This document shows, in pieces, positions 23,831 to 32,269 of a DNA stretch of 64,000 nt. Source of the DNA: UBA8190 sp003453695 (GTDB lineage: Bacteria; Actinomycetota; Acidimicrobiia; Acidimicrobiales; UBA8190); the NCBI GenBank assembly GCA_036796975.1, contig DAIRBY010000006.1, forward strand, positions 1 through 64,000. The letters run 5' to 3'. The notes beneath the pieces are model-generated. The model did not search any database. It saw only the letters and a list, made by a program, of their open reading frames with translations, and was not told the DNA's origin. How positions within the stretch are numbered: the first letter of the stretch is position 1; each line of letters starts with the position of its first letter. The translations under genes and the position numbers were made by a program.

Positions 23831-23949
23831 GACCTCGGCCCATGCGCAGCCCCTCGATCGGTCCGGTGGAAGAATCCTCCTCCGCCCACTTCCAACCGAG
23901 TCGCTGGAGCACCCCTCCCAACGGCTTTCGTCCGGTCGAGGGGCTGCGG

Positions 23950-24906
23950 ATGTGCCCGGTCTTCGACCACCAGCCCGTCGTGCTCGAGGAGGTGGTGGCG
24001 CTCTTCGCCCCGGTGCCGCCGGGTGTCGTCGTCGACGCCACTGTGGGCGGGGGCGGGCACGCCGCTGCGATCCTGGGCGCCCACCCGCACCTGAGCGTCG
24101 TCGCCGTCGATCAAGACCCCCTCGCCGTGGCTGCCGCCCGAGAGGCGCTCGCTCCGTTCGCCGGCCGGGCCCAGGTGGTTCGAGCGCGCTTCGACACACT
24201 CTCCGACGTGGTGGCGTCGCACGCCGCCGGTTCGCCGCTGAGCGGGGTGCTGTTCGACCTCGGTGTCAGTTCTCCGCAATTCGACGAGGCGGCCCGCGGC
24301 TTCTCCTATCGCCACGACGCGCCGCTCGACATGCGCATGGACCCTTCCCGGCCGGTCACCGCCGCCGAGCTGGTCAACACCATCGACGAGGATGACCTCG
24401 TCCGGCTCCTGTCCGAGCACGGCGAGGGCCGCTTCGGACGGCGCGTCGCCCGGGCCATCGTGGCCGCCCGGCCCCTGCGCACCACCGGCGAGCTGGCCGA
24501 GATCGTGCGCAGCGCCATCCCGGCCCCGGCCCGGCGCACCGGTGGTCACCCGGCTCGCCGCACGTTCCAGGCGCTGCGAGTGGCGGTGAACGACGAGCTC
24601 GAGGTACTGGCGCGGGCGCTGCCGGCGGCCATCGGCATGCTGGCCCCGGGCGGTCGCTGCGTCGCCATCGCCTACCACTCGGGTGAGGACCGCCTCGTCA
24701 AGGCGGCGTTCACCGAGGCCGTCACCGGGGGCTGCGTGTGCCCGCCGGGACTGCCCTGCACCTGCGGAGCGACGCCGCTCGGTCGTCTCGTGTTCCGCGG
24801 TGCCCGCCGGCCCTCGCCGGCGGAGGTCGCCCGCAACCACCGGGCCGAGAGCGCCCGGCTGCGCGCCTTCGAGCGCCTGGACCAAATCGGCGGGACCAGG
24901 CCCTGA
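23950..24906 (+). CDS. rsmH: 16S rRNA (cytosine1402-N4)-methyltransferase
   Basis: Methylates N4 of C1402 in 16S rRNA (formerly MraW). The 318-residue protein has HQPVVLEEV at the start, the SAM-binding VVDATVGGGGHAAAIL, LFDLGVSSPQFD (the conserved catalytic/substrate segment), FSYRHDAPLDMRMD and AYHSGEDRLVK. ATG 23950 was chosen because the family begins at this HxPV motif and GAGGGG lies upstream; a further in-frame ATG near 23842 is less likely. The stop overlaps ftsL (TGATG). Confidence 0.95.
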   Translation: MCPVFDHQPVVLEEVVALFAPVPPGVVVDATVGGGGHAAAILGAHPHLSVVAVDQDPLAVAAAREALAPFAGRAQVVRARFDTLSDVVASHAAGSPLSGVLFDLGVSSPQFDEAARGFSYRHDAPLDMRMDPSRPVTAAELVNTIDEDDLVRLLSEHGEGRFGRRVARAIVAARPLRTTGELAEIVRSAIPAPARRTGGHPARRTFQALRVAVNDELEVLARALPAAIGMLAPGGRCVAIAYHSGEDRLVKAAFTEAVTGGCVCPPGLPCTCGATPLGRLVFRGARRPSPAEVARNHRAESARLRAFERLDQIGGTRP

Positions 24907-25565
24907 TGGCAGTGGCGTCCGCCCCAGCGCGCCTTCGTCGCGCCCCGGCGCCGTCGACGCCGACAGGTCGGCGTCCACCGCTGCGTGTCGTCGGGCCCCG
25001 GAGGCGTCGGCCGGCGGCGAAGCGGCGGCCCCTGGTGCTCGCCGTCGGCTGCGCCGCGTGCAGCCTGCTGGCGGTCGGCGGCGCACACGCCTATCTCGTC
25101 CAGGGCCAGGTGCGTCTGGCCCACCTCCAGCACGAGCTGACCACCGCCCAGACCGAGCAGCGCGCCCTCGAGGTGCAAGTGGCACAGCTCGAGAACCCCT
25201 CCAACGTCGTGTCTCAAGCGGAGCAGCACGGGCTGAACGTGCCGTCGCAGGTCACCGACCTCCCGCTCGTCGCAAACGGTGGAAGCGGCGCGGCACCGAA
25301 CACCGCCTCGGGGCGGCGAGCGCCGGCGGCACCACCCGAGAGCCGGCACGTCGTCGCGGTTTCGAACGCCGTCACCAGCCGCCACCCCGCCAAGCTCGGC
25401 AACCGAAACCCGTCACGGGCGCCGCCCCGAAGAAGCGGGTCGGCATCATGCGCGTGGTCGTGCTTCTGTGCTTCGCCGGCCTCGCCCTGCGCCTGGTCGT
25501 CGTCCAAGGCCTGTCGGGGGGCAGGTACTCGGCGTTCGGTGCGGCGGAGGTCACGACGACGGTGA
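24906..25565 (+). CDS. ftsL: FtsL-like septum protein with an anomalous C-terminal tail
   Basis: Bitopic division protein expected at this place, partner of FtsQ/FtsB and FtsW-FtsI. The basic Pro/Arg-rich N-terminus (1-40) is followed by a membrane helix (about 43-62) and a short coiled coil (about 65-100, LAHLQHELTTAQTEQRALEVQVAQLE). After about residue 150 the sequence becomes a Ser/Arg/Cys-rich string that looks like out-of-frame ftsI, and the frame overlaps ftsI by 118 nt. Either ftsI starts elsewhere or an indel between about 25280 and 25440 removed the ftsL stop. Confidence 0.75.
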   Translation: MAVASAPARLRRAPAPSTPTGRRPPLRVVGPRRRRPAAKRRPLVLAVGCAACSLLAVGGAHAYLVQGQVRLAHLQHELTTAQTEQRALEVQVAQLENPSNVVSQAEQHGLNVPSQVTDLPLVANGGSGAAPNTASGRRAPAAPPESRHVVAVSNAVTSRHPAKLGNRNPSRAPPRRSGSASCAWSCFCASPASPCAWSSSKACRGAGTRRSVRRRSRRR

Positions 25566-27202
25566 GCGTGCCCGCGCCGCGGGGCACCGTCTACGACCGC
25601 AACGGCGCCGTCCTGGCCGTGTCGGTACCCACCTCCACCGTGGTGGGGGACCCCGAGCTCATCACCCACCCGGCCCGCGAGGCGGCCGCCCTGGCCCCCT
25701 TGCTCGGCGTGGACGGCGGCACGCTCAGCGCGCAACTCTCCAAGCACAGCGGCTATGTCGTCTTGGCCCGGCAGGTGGACGACGCCACCACCAAGAAGGT
25801 GGAGGCGCTGCGCCTGGCCGGCATCAACACGCTCCCGTCGAGCAAGCGCGTGGACCCGGCCGACGGGCTGGCCAGCGCGGTGATCGGCGCCACCAACGCC
25901 GCCGGTGCCGGGGACTCGGGCCTCGAGTACCGGTACAACACCATGCTGGCGGGGCGCTCGGGCACCGAGCAGATCCAGCGCACGCCTGACGACGTCCCGC
26001 TCCCCGGCGGAGGATCGGGCCGGCCGTCGACGCCGGGCACGGGGTTGGAGCTCACGTTGGACGAGCCCTTGCAGTACGTGACCGAACAGTCGCTCGCCGC
26101 CGAGGTGGTCGCCTCCCACGCCAAGAGCGGAGTGGCGGTGGTCATGGACAGCCACAGCGGCGACATCCTGGCCATGGCCAACCTCGTGGCCGACCCGAGC
26201 ACGGGCAAGGTGGCCCAGGCGCCCTCGAACTATGCCGTGACGAAGGTCTACGAGCCAGGGTCGGTCTTCAAGCTCGTCACGTTCTCTGCCGCACTGCAGA
26301 ACGGGCTCGTCACGCCCGATCAGGCCTTCACGGTTCCCAACTCGCTCACCATCGACGGCTGGGTGTTCCACGACGCCGAGAACCATCCCACCGAGCGGCT
26401 CACCGCCACCCAGATCCTGGCCCAGTCCTCCAACCTCGGCACCATCGAGATCGCCGGCTTGGTGGGCCGGGACCGGCTGGCGGCGCAGATCGGCGCCTTC
26501 GGCTTCGGCCAGCCCACCGGCCTCGGGTTCCCGGGCGAGTCACCCGGCCTCGTCAACGTGAACCCCTCGTCGTGGCCCGGCTCGGCCATGGGGTCGACGC
26601 CCATCGGCCAGAACGACTCGGTGACCGCCCAGCAGGTGCTCGACATGGTGAACACCGTCGCCACGGGCGGGACGTTCGTCTCACCCCACTTGGTGCGGGC
26701 CACCGTCGCCTCCGACGGATCGGTGCACGCCGCCCGTGCCTCCTCGACCCACCGTGTGCTCACGCCGGGGATCACGACGGAGCTCACCACGATGATGGAG
26801 CAGGTAGTCCAGGACGGCACCGCCGTGACGGCCGGCATCCCCGGCTACACCGTGGCCGGCAAGACGGGCACGGCCCAGGTGCCCGACACCGCCCACGGGG
26901 GCTACATCCCGGGGGCGTACATGGCCACCTTCGCCGGTTTCGCCCCCGCCCAGAACCCCGTGCTCTCCGCCGTGGTGGTCCTGGAGCAACCCACGCCCAT
27001 CTTCGGCGGCACCGTGGCCGCCCCGGTGTTCGCCCAGGTCATGGGGTATGCCCTGCACCGCTACGGCGTCCCCACCTCGGGTGGTCCGGCGGCGGCGGCG
27101 GGCACGGCCACACCCCTGCCCCTCGGTGGTGGCCCGTCGGGGCCGGGCACGGGCACCGCTACGATCGGCGCCACCGCCGGCACCTCCACGGGCACGCCGT
27201 GA
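25448..27202 (+). CDS. ftsI: Septal peptidoglycan transpeptidase (PBP2/PBP3, FtsI)
   Basis: Cross-links septal peptidoglycan with FtsW. From ATG 25448 there are 584 residues: one membrane helix at the very start (3-20), a dimerisation/pedestal domain with RGTVYDRNGAVLA (45-57), and a transpeptidase domain with Ser272-x2-Lys275 (GSVFK), Ser327-Ser328-Asn329 and Lys472-Thr-Gly. A Pro/Gly/Thr-rich tail follows residue 535. Family members normally have 20-60 cytoplasmic basic residues before the helix; an in-frame basic stretch (PKPVTGAAPKKRVGI) lies upstream without a usual start codon. Confidence 0.92.
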   Translation: MRVVVLLCFAGLALRLVVVQGLSGGRYSAFGAAEVTTTVSVPAPRGTVYDRNGAVLAVSVPTSTVVGDPELITHPAREAAALAPLLGVDGGTLSAQLSKHSGYVVLARQVDDATTKKVEALRLAGINTLPSSKRVDPADGLASAVIGATNAAGAGDSGLEYRYNTMLAGRSGTEQIQRTPDDVPLPGGGSGRPSTPGTGLELTLDEPLQYVTEQSLAAEVVASHAKSGVAVVMDSHSGDILAMANLVADPSTGKVAQAPSNYAVTKVYEPGSVFKLVTFSAALQNGLVTPDQAFTVPNSLTIDGWVFHDAENHPTERLTATQILAQSSNLGTIEIAGLVGRDRLAAQIGAFGFGQPTGLGFPGESPGLVNVNPSSWPGSAMGSTPIGQNDSVTAQQVLDMVNTVATGGTFVSPHLVRATVASDGSVHAARASSTHRVLTPGITTELTTMMEQVVQDGTAVTAGIPGYTVAGKTGTAQVPDTAHGGYIPGAYMATFAGFAPAQNPVLSAVVVLEQPTPIFGGTVAAPVFAQVMGYALHRYGVPTSGGPAAAAGTATPLPLGGGPSGPGTGTATIGATAGTSTGTP

Positions 27203-27230
27203 CCAGGACGGTGGACCCCCCACTGTGCGC

Positions 27231-28655
27231 ATGGACCGGTTGCTCGAAGGCGTCGAACTGCTCGACACCTCTGGAGCTCTCTCCGACACCGAGGTGACCT
27301 CGGTCGAGCTGGACAGCGGCCGGGTGGCCCCTGGCGCGCTGTTCTTCTGTGTCCCGGGCCGCCGTCACGACGGGCACGACTTCGCCCCTGCCGCCGTGGA
27401 GGCCGGAGCTGTGGGACTGCTGGTGGAGCGGTCCCTCGCCCTGGACGTCCCCCAGGCCCGAGTGCCGCCGGGCTCCATGCGGCCCGCCATGGCCCGAGTC
27501 TCGTCCGCCTTCTACGGCCATCCCGCACGCTCGCTCCTCACCGTGGGCGTGACGGGCACCAACGGCAAGACGACGGTCACCCACCTCCTGGGATCGATCT
27601 TCGAGGCGCACGGCCTGCCCACCTCGGTGATCGGGACCCTGAGCGGGCAGCGCACCACCCCGGAGGCGCCGGAGCTGCAGCGCCAGCTGGCGGCGGCCCG
27701 CGACGAAGGGATGCAGGCGCTGTCGATGGAGGTCTCGTCGCATGCGCTGACCGAGGCGCGGGTCGACGGCATCACCTTCTCGGCGGCGGTGTTCACCAAC
27801 CTGAGCCACGAGCACCTCGATCACCACGGCTCGATGGAGGCGTACTTCGAGGCCAAGGCCTCGCTGTTTCGACCGGACCGCGCCCTCGTCGGCGTGGTGA
27901 ACGCCGACGATGCGTGGGGTCGCCGCCTGCTCGAGCTGGCGACGATCCCCACGGCGTCGTTCACGGCGGCCGAGGTGTCCGACGTGGAGGCCACTCGAGA
28001 CGAGACCGCGTTCACCTGGCACGGGCGGCGAGTACGCCTGCAGCTGCGCGGTGACTACCACGTCGCCAACGCCTTGGCGGCCGCCACGACCGCCCACGTG
28101 CTCGACGTCCCCGACGACGCCGTGGTGGCCGGGCTCGAGACGGCCGGGCCCGTTCCCGGGCGCTTCGAGGTGGTGGACGCCGACGCCCCGTTCACAGTGG
28201 TCGTCGACTACGCCCACACCCCTGACGGCCTCGAAACCGCCTTGCGCAGCGCCCGGCGGTTGGCGCAAGGGGGAAGAGTGGTGTGCGTGTTCGGCTGCGG
28301 CGGGGAGCGCGACACCGCCAAGCGCCCCGCCATGGGGGCGGTGGCCGAGACGGGCGCCGACGTGGTGGTGCTCACCTCCGACAATCCCCGCTCCGAGGAC
28401 CCGACGGCCATCATCGAAGCGGTGGTGTCGGGCATGTCGCCGGGTGCGCCGGTCACGCTCGAGCCGGACCGGCGCGCCGCCATCGCCCTGGCGGTAGAGG
28501 CGGCCCGTCCCGGCGACGTGGTGGTGATCGCCGGCAAGGGACACGAGGACAGCATCGAGATCGCCGGGCGCCATCTTCCCTTCGACGACCGGGCGGAGGC
28601 GGCGGCGGCCGTCGTCGCTCGACGAGGCGCCGGCCACAGAAGGGCCCGCCCGTGA
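27231..28655 (+). CDS. murE: UDP-MurNAc-tripeptide synthetase (meso-DAP adding)
   Basis: Adds meso-diaminopimelate to UDP-MurNAc-L-Ala-D-Glu in the cytoplasm. The 474-residue protein has the ATP loop GTNGKTT (109-115), the SMEVSSHAL and FTNLSHEHLDHH segments, and DNPR (384-387), the signature for DAP over lysine. It thus links the dap genes of this window to wall synthesis. ATG 27231 is 28 nt after ftsI. The stop overlaps mraY (GTGA), leaving no murF in the position where the order murE-murF-mraY is usual. Confidence 0.95.
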   Translation: MDRLLEGVELLDTSGALSDTEVTSVELDSGRVAPGALFFCVPGRRHDGHDFAPAAVEAGAVGLLVERSLALDVPQARVPPGSMRPAMARVSSAFYGHPARSLLTVGVTGTNGKTTVTHLLGSIFEAHGLPTSVIGTLSGQRTTPEAPELQRQLAAARDEGMQALSMEVSSHALTEARVDGITFSAAVFTNLSHEHLDHHGSMEAYFEAKASLFRPDRALVGVVNADDAWGRRLLELATIPTASFTAAEVSDVEATRDETAFTWHGRRVRLQLRGDYHVANALAAATTAHVLDVPDDAVVAGLETAGPVPGRFEVVDADAPFTVVVDYAHTPDGLETALRSARRLAQGGRVVCVFGCGGERDTAKRPAMGAVAETGADVVVLTSDNPRSEDPTAIIEAVVSGMSPGAPVTLEPDRRAAIALAVEAARPGDVVVIAGKGHEDSIEIAGRHLPFDDRAEAAAAVVARRGAGHRRARP

Positions 28656-29686
28656 TCGGCCTCATGTCGGCCGGCGGCCTGGCCTTGCTGATCGCCGGCG
28701 TGAGCACCCCTCTGCTCATCCGCTGGCTGCGCCGCATGCGCTTCGGCCAGCAGATCCGGGCCGACGGGCCCCACATGCACCTCGCGAAGGCCGGGACGCC
28801 CACCATGGGTGGCGTCGCCCTGGTGGTGGCGGCCGTGGCGGGCTGGCTGCTCGCCCACGCCGTGGCCAAGGTGACCTTCACCCGCAGCGGGGCGCTCGTG
28901 ATCCTCGTCACCGTGGCGGCGGCCGCTGTCGGCCTCGTCGACGACTGGATCAAGGTGCGGCACCGGCGCAGCCTGGGGCTCAACAAGCGCGGGAAGTTCG
29001 GGGCCCTGGTGGTCATCGCCATCGGCTACGCCGTCGCCTTGGAGCAGTGGGCGGGCGTGGACACCCACCTGTCGTTCACTCGGTGGAACTCGATCGGGTT
29101 CGAGCTCGGTGCCGCGTTCTGGGTGGTGTGGGCCACGCTCGTCGTGGTGGGCACGGCCAACGCCGTCAACCTCACCGACGGGCTCGACGGGCTGGCGTCG
29201 GGGTCAGCCACCTTCTGCTTCGCCGTCTTGGCCATCATCGGGTACTGGCAGTACCGGCACTACTCCATCTACCACGTGGCCTCGTCGCTCGACCTCGCCC
29301 TGGTGGCGGTGGCCCTGGCCGGGGGCTGTCTGGGCTTTCTGTGGTGGAACGCCGCTCCGGCGCGCATCTTCATGGGCGACACGGGGTCACTGGCCATCGG
29401 CACCGGCCTGGCTGCGTTGTGCCTCCAGATGAACCTCGACCTGTTGCTGCCGATCATCGGCGGCTTGTTCGTCATCGTGACCATGTCGGTGGTGATCCAG
29501 GTGGTGGCCTTCTGGGTCTTCCACCGCCGGGTGTTCCGCATGGCGCCCCTGCACCATCACTTCGAGCTGGCGGGCTGGCCCGAGACCACGGTCATCGTGC
29601 GCTTCTGGATCCTGGGCGGGCTCTTCGCCGCGCTTGGGCTCGGCATCTTCTATGCCGACTTCCTCCAAGTCAGCAACCTGCACTGA
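28652..29686 (+). CDS. mraY: Phospho-MurNAc-pentapeptide transferase
   Basis: Transfers phospho-MurNAc-pentapeptide to undecaprenyl phosphate, making lipid I at the membrane. The 344-residue protein has ten predicted helices, the catalytic Asp motifs LVDDWIK and NLTDGLDGLA, FMGDTGSLA, and the HHH motif in APLHHHFE. GTG 28652 overlaps murE. It ends 7 nt before murD. Confidence 0.96.
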   Translation: MIGLMSAGGLALLIAGVSTPLLIRWLRRMRFGQQIRADGPHMHLAKAGTPTMGGVALVVAAVAGWLLAHAVAKVTFTRSGALVILVTVAAAAVGLVDDWIKVRHRRSLGLNKRGKFGALVVIAIGYAVALEQWAGVDTHLSFTRWNSIGFELGAAFWVVWATLVVVGTANAVNLTDGLDGLASGSATFCFAVLAIIGYWQYRHYSIYHVASSLDLALVAVALAGGCLGFLWWNAAPARIFMGDTGSLAIGTGLAALCLQMNLDLLLPIIGGLFVIVTMSVVIQVVAFWVFHRRVFRMAPLHHHFELAGWPETTVIVRFWILGGLFAALGLGIFYADFLQVSNLH

Positions 29687-29693
29687 AGCCGAC

Positions 29694-31028
29694 GTGCGAC
29701 GGCACCGGGTGCTCGTGTACGGGCTGGGGGTATCGGGACGTGCCGTGACCTCGCGCCTGCAGGCAGAGGGCACGGAGGTGGTGGTGGCCGACGACGATCC
29801 CGGCGACCGGCCGCGTCGTAGCGCCGCCGAAGCGGGAGTGCGCCTGTTGCAGTGCCCGGACGAGGCCACCCTGGCGGCGGTCGCCGCCCAAGTCGACGAA
29901 GTGGTGGTGAGCCCGGGAGTGCCCGCCGCCCACCCGGTCTTCGCCCTCGCCGGGCGGGTGCCCGTCGTGGGTGAGGTGGAGCTGGCCTGGCGCCGAGCAG
30001 GCATGCCGGTCGTGGCGGTGACCGGGACGAACGGCAAGACGACGGTGGTGACCCTGGCAGCACGCATGCTCGTCGCATCGGGGAGGCGAGCCCTGGCGGC
30101 CGGGAACATCGGGCTGCCGCTGCTCGAGGCGGTCCACAGCGACGCCGAGGTGGTGGTGGCCGAGGTGTCCTCGTTCCAGCTCGCCTTGACGACGACGTTC
30201 CGGCCCGCCGTGAGCGCATGGGTGAACTTCGCTCCCGACCACCTCGACTGGCACCCCGACATCGACCACTACCGGGCCGCCAAGGCCCGCCTGTGGGCCA
30301 ATGTCGGGCCCGGCGACGTGACCGTGGCCAACGCCGAAGACCCGGTGGTCCTCGACGAGAGCGCGGAGGCGCGACGGCGCGGCGCCCGTGTCGTCACCTT
30401 CGGGCTCTCGAGCGGGGACTACGCCGTCGATGACGGCGCGCTGGTCGGTCCGGAGGGTCAGATCGTGGGCGTCGACGCCATGGCCCGGCGCTATCCGCAC
30501 GAGATCGCCGACGCGCTGTGCGCGTCGGCCGTGGCGCTGGCCGCCGGCGCCGAGCTCGAGGGGTGTCGCCGGACGCTCGAGCGATTCGAGGGGCTCCCCC
30601 ATCGGCTGCAGCTGGTGGGGGAGGCTAATGGGGTGCGGTTCTACGACGATTCCAAGGCCACGACTCCTGCTGCCGTGCTGGCCGACATGGCGAGCTTCCC
30701 GTCGGCGGTCCTGGTGGCGGGCGGCCGCAACAAAGGGCTCGACCTGACGCCTCTGCGGGCCTTGGCACCGCAGTTGAAGGCGGTGGTGGCCATCGGTGAG
30801 GCGAGCGAGGAGCTCCTCCAGGTCTTCGGCGGAGCCTGTCCCGTGCAGGCGGCGTCGAGCATGGACCAGGCCGTGCACGCCGCCGCGGCGCTGGCCGGTC
30901 CCGGCGACGCCGTGGTGCTGTCGCCGGCGTGCAGCTCCTTCGACTGGTACAGCTCCTACTCCCAACGCGGTGACGACTTCGCCAGGGTGGTGCGGGGGTT
31001 GCCGGCGGCGCCGCCGGGGCGGCCGTGA
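29694..31028 (+). CDS. murD: UDP-MurNAc-L-alanine:D-glutamate ligase
   Basis: Cytoplasmic ATP-dependent Mur ligase adding D-glutamate. The 444-residue protein has an N-terminal Rossmann domain (VLVYGLGVSGRAV), the ATP loop GTNGKTT, NFAPDHLDWH and YDDSKATTPAA, the latter typical of MurD. GTG 29694 begins just before the Rossmann strand. The stop overlaps ftsW (GTGA). Confidence 0.95.
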   Translation: MRRHRVLVYGLGVSGRAVTSRLQAEGTEVVVADDDPGDRPRRSAAEAGVRLLQCPDEATLAAVAAQVDEVVVSPGVPAAHPVFALAGRVPVVGEVELAWRRAGMPVVAVTGTNGKTTVVTLAARMLVASGRRALAAGNIGLPLLEAVHSDAEVVVAEVSSFQLALTTTFRPAVSAWVNFAPDHLDWHPDIDHYRAAKARLWANVGPGDVTVANAEDPVVLDESAEARRRGARVVTFGLSSGDYAVDDGALVGPEGQIVGVDAMARRYPHEIADALCASAVALAAGAELEGCRRTLERFEGLPHRLQLVGEANGVRFYDDSKATTPAAVLADMASFPSAVLVAGGRNKGLDLTPLRALAPQLKAVVAIGEASEELLQVFGGACPVQAASSMDQAVHAAAALAGPGDAVVLSPACSSFDWYSSYSQRGDDFARVVRGLPAAPPGRP

Positions 31029-32269
31029 GCCCGGCGCACCCCGCCGCCGGCGGGCGCCATCCGGGCCGCCGAGGTCCTGTGCTCACCTTGGTGGCGGGCG
31101 GCGACGCCGTCCGATCGAAGCAGGCACGGCCCGACGTCGGCACCCGCGCCGCCCTGCTGTGGGTGATCGGCGCCCTGTGCGTCGTCGGACTGGCCATGGT
31201 GCTGTGCGCCTCGGCGTACACATCGCTCGTCGACTACGGCTCGGTGTGGACCATCTTCGAACGCCAGGTGCTGTGGATGGCGCTCGGGCTCATGGCGTTC
31301 TACGTCGCCAGCCGGATGCCCTACGACCGGTGGCGGCGCCTGCGCGTGCCGCTCCTTGTGGGGAGCCTGGCCCTGCTCTTGGCGGTCCTGGTGCCGGGGG
31401 TCGGCGTGTCGGCGGGGGGCTCGAGCCGGTGGATCGGGGTCGGCCTGTTGCGGGTGCAGCCGTCGGAGCTCATGAAGCTCGCTCTGGCCGTGTTCGCCGC
31501 CGACCTGCTCACCCGGCGCGCCGACCAGGTGGCCGTCACCAGGAGGGTGGTGGCGCCGCTGTTGATCGTGCTGGCCGCCGCCGCCCTGCTCGTGCTCGAG
31601 CAGCCGGACATGGGCACCGCCATCGTGCTGGTGTGCATCGGTTTCGGGGTGCTCTTCGCCGGCGGGGTACCGCTGCGTCCCGTGCTCAAGGCCATGGCGG
31701 TCACCGCCGGGTTGGCGCTCGTGGTGGGACTGGCCGAGCCCTACCGCCGGGCCCGGCTGCTGTCGTTCGTCAACCCCTTCGCCCACGCCCAAGGATCTGG
31801 ATACCAAGTGGTGCAGTCGCTCGTCGGGTTGGGCTCGGGTCGCTTCTTCGGGCTGGGCCTGGGAGGCGGGCACGCCCAATGGGGACTGTTGCCCAACGCC
31901 CACACCGACTTCATCTTCTCCGTGGTGGGCGAGGACGGCGGGCTGCTCGGCGCCCTCGCCGTGCTGGGGCTGTTCACGGCGTTGGCGTGGTTGGGACTGC
32001 GCGCCGCCGTCCGGGCGCCCGACCGTTTCGGCGCCTTGCTGGCCGTCGCCGCCACGTGCTGGATGAGCAGCCAGGCCGTGATCAACATCGGCGCCGTCAT
32101 CGGGGTCCTGCCCGTCACCGGCATCCCGCTGCCCTTCGTGTCCTTCGGCGGCTCGTCGCTCGTCATCACCATGGTGGCCGCCGGCATCCTCGTGAACGTG
32201 GCCGGGCACGAGCATCCCAAGCCCGCCTCCTCGGCGTTGTCCCGGCCCCGAGCCGGACGGCGGCAGTGA
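31025..32269 (+). CDS. ftsW: Septal peptidoglycan polymerase FtsW
   Basis: SEDS-family glycosyltransferase that polymerises lipid II at the septum together with FtsI. The 414-residue protein has about ten membrane helices after a 40-residue cytoplasmic N-terminus. SEDS motifs include SSRWIGVGLLRVQPSELMK, EQPDMGTA and NAHTDFIFSVVGEDGG. GTG 31025 overlaps murD and the stop overlaps murG. The FtsW call over RodA follows from position next to ftsI-murG. Confidence 0.94.
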   Translation: MSPAHPAAGGRHPGRRGPVLTLVAGGDAVRSKQARPDVGTRAALLWVIGALCVVGLAMVLCASAYTSLVDYGSVWTIFERQVLWMALGLMAFYVASRMPYDRWRRLRVPLLVGSLALLLAVLVPGVGVSAGGSSRWIGVGLLRVQPSELMKLALAVFAADLLTRRADQVAVTRRVVAPLLIVLAAAALLVLEQPDMGTAIVLVCIGFGVLFAGGVPLRPVLKAMAVTAGLALVVGLAEPYRRARLLSFVNPFAHAQGSGYQVVQSLVGLGSGRFFGLGLGGGHAQWGLLPNAHTDFIFSVVGEDGGLLGALAVLGLFTALAWLGLRAAVRAPDRFGALLAVAATCWMSSQAVINIGAVIGVLPVTGIPLPFVSFGGSSLVITMVAAGILVNVAGHEHPKPASSALSRPRAGRRQ

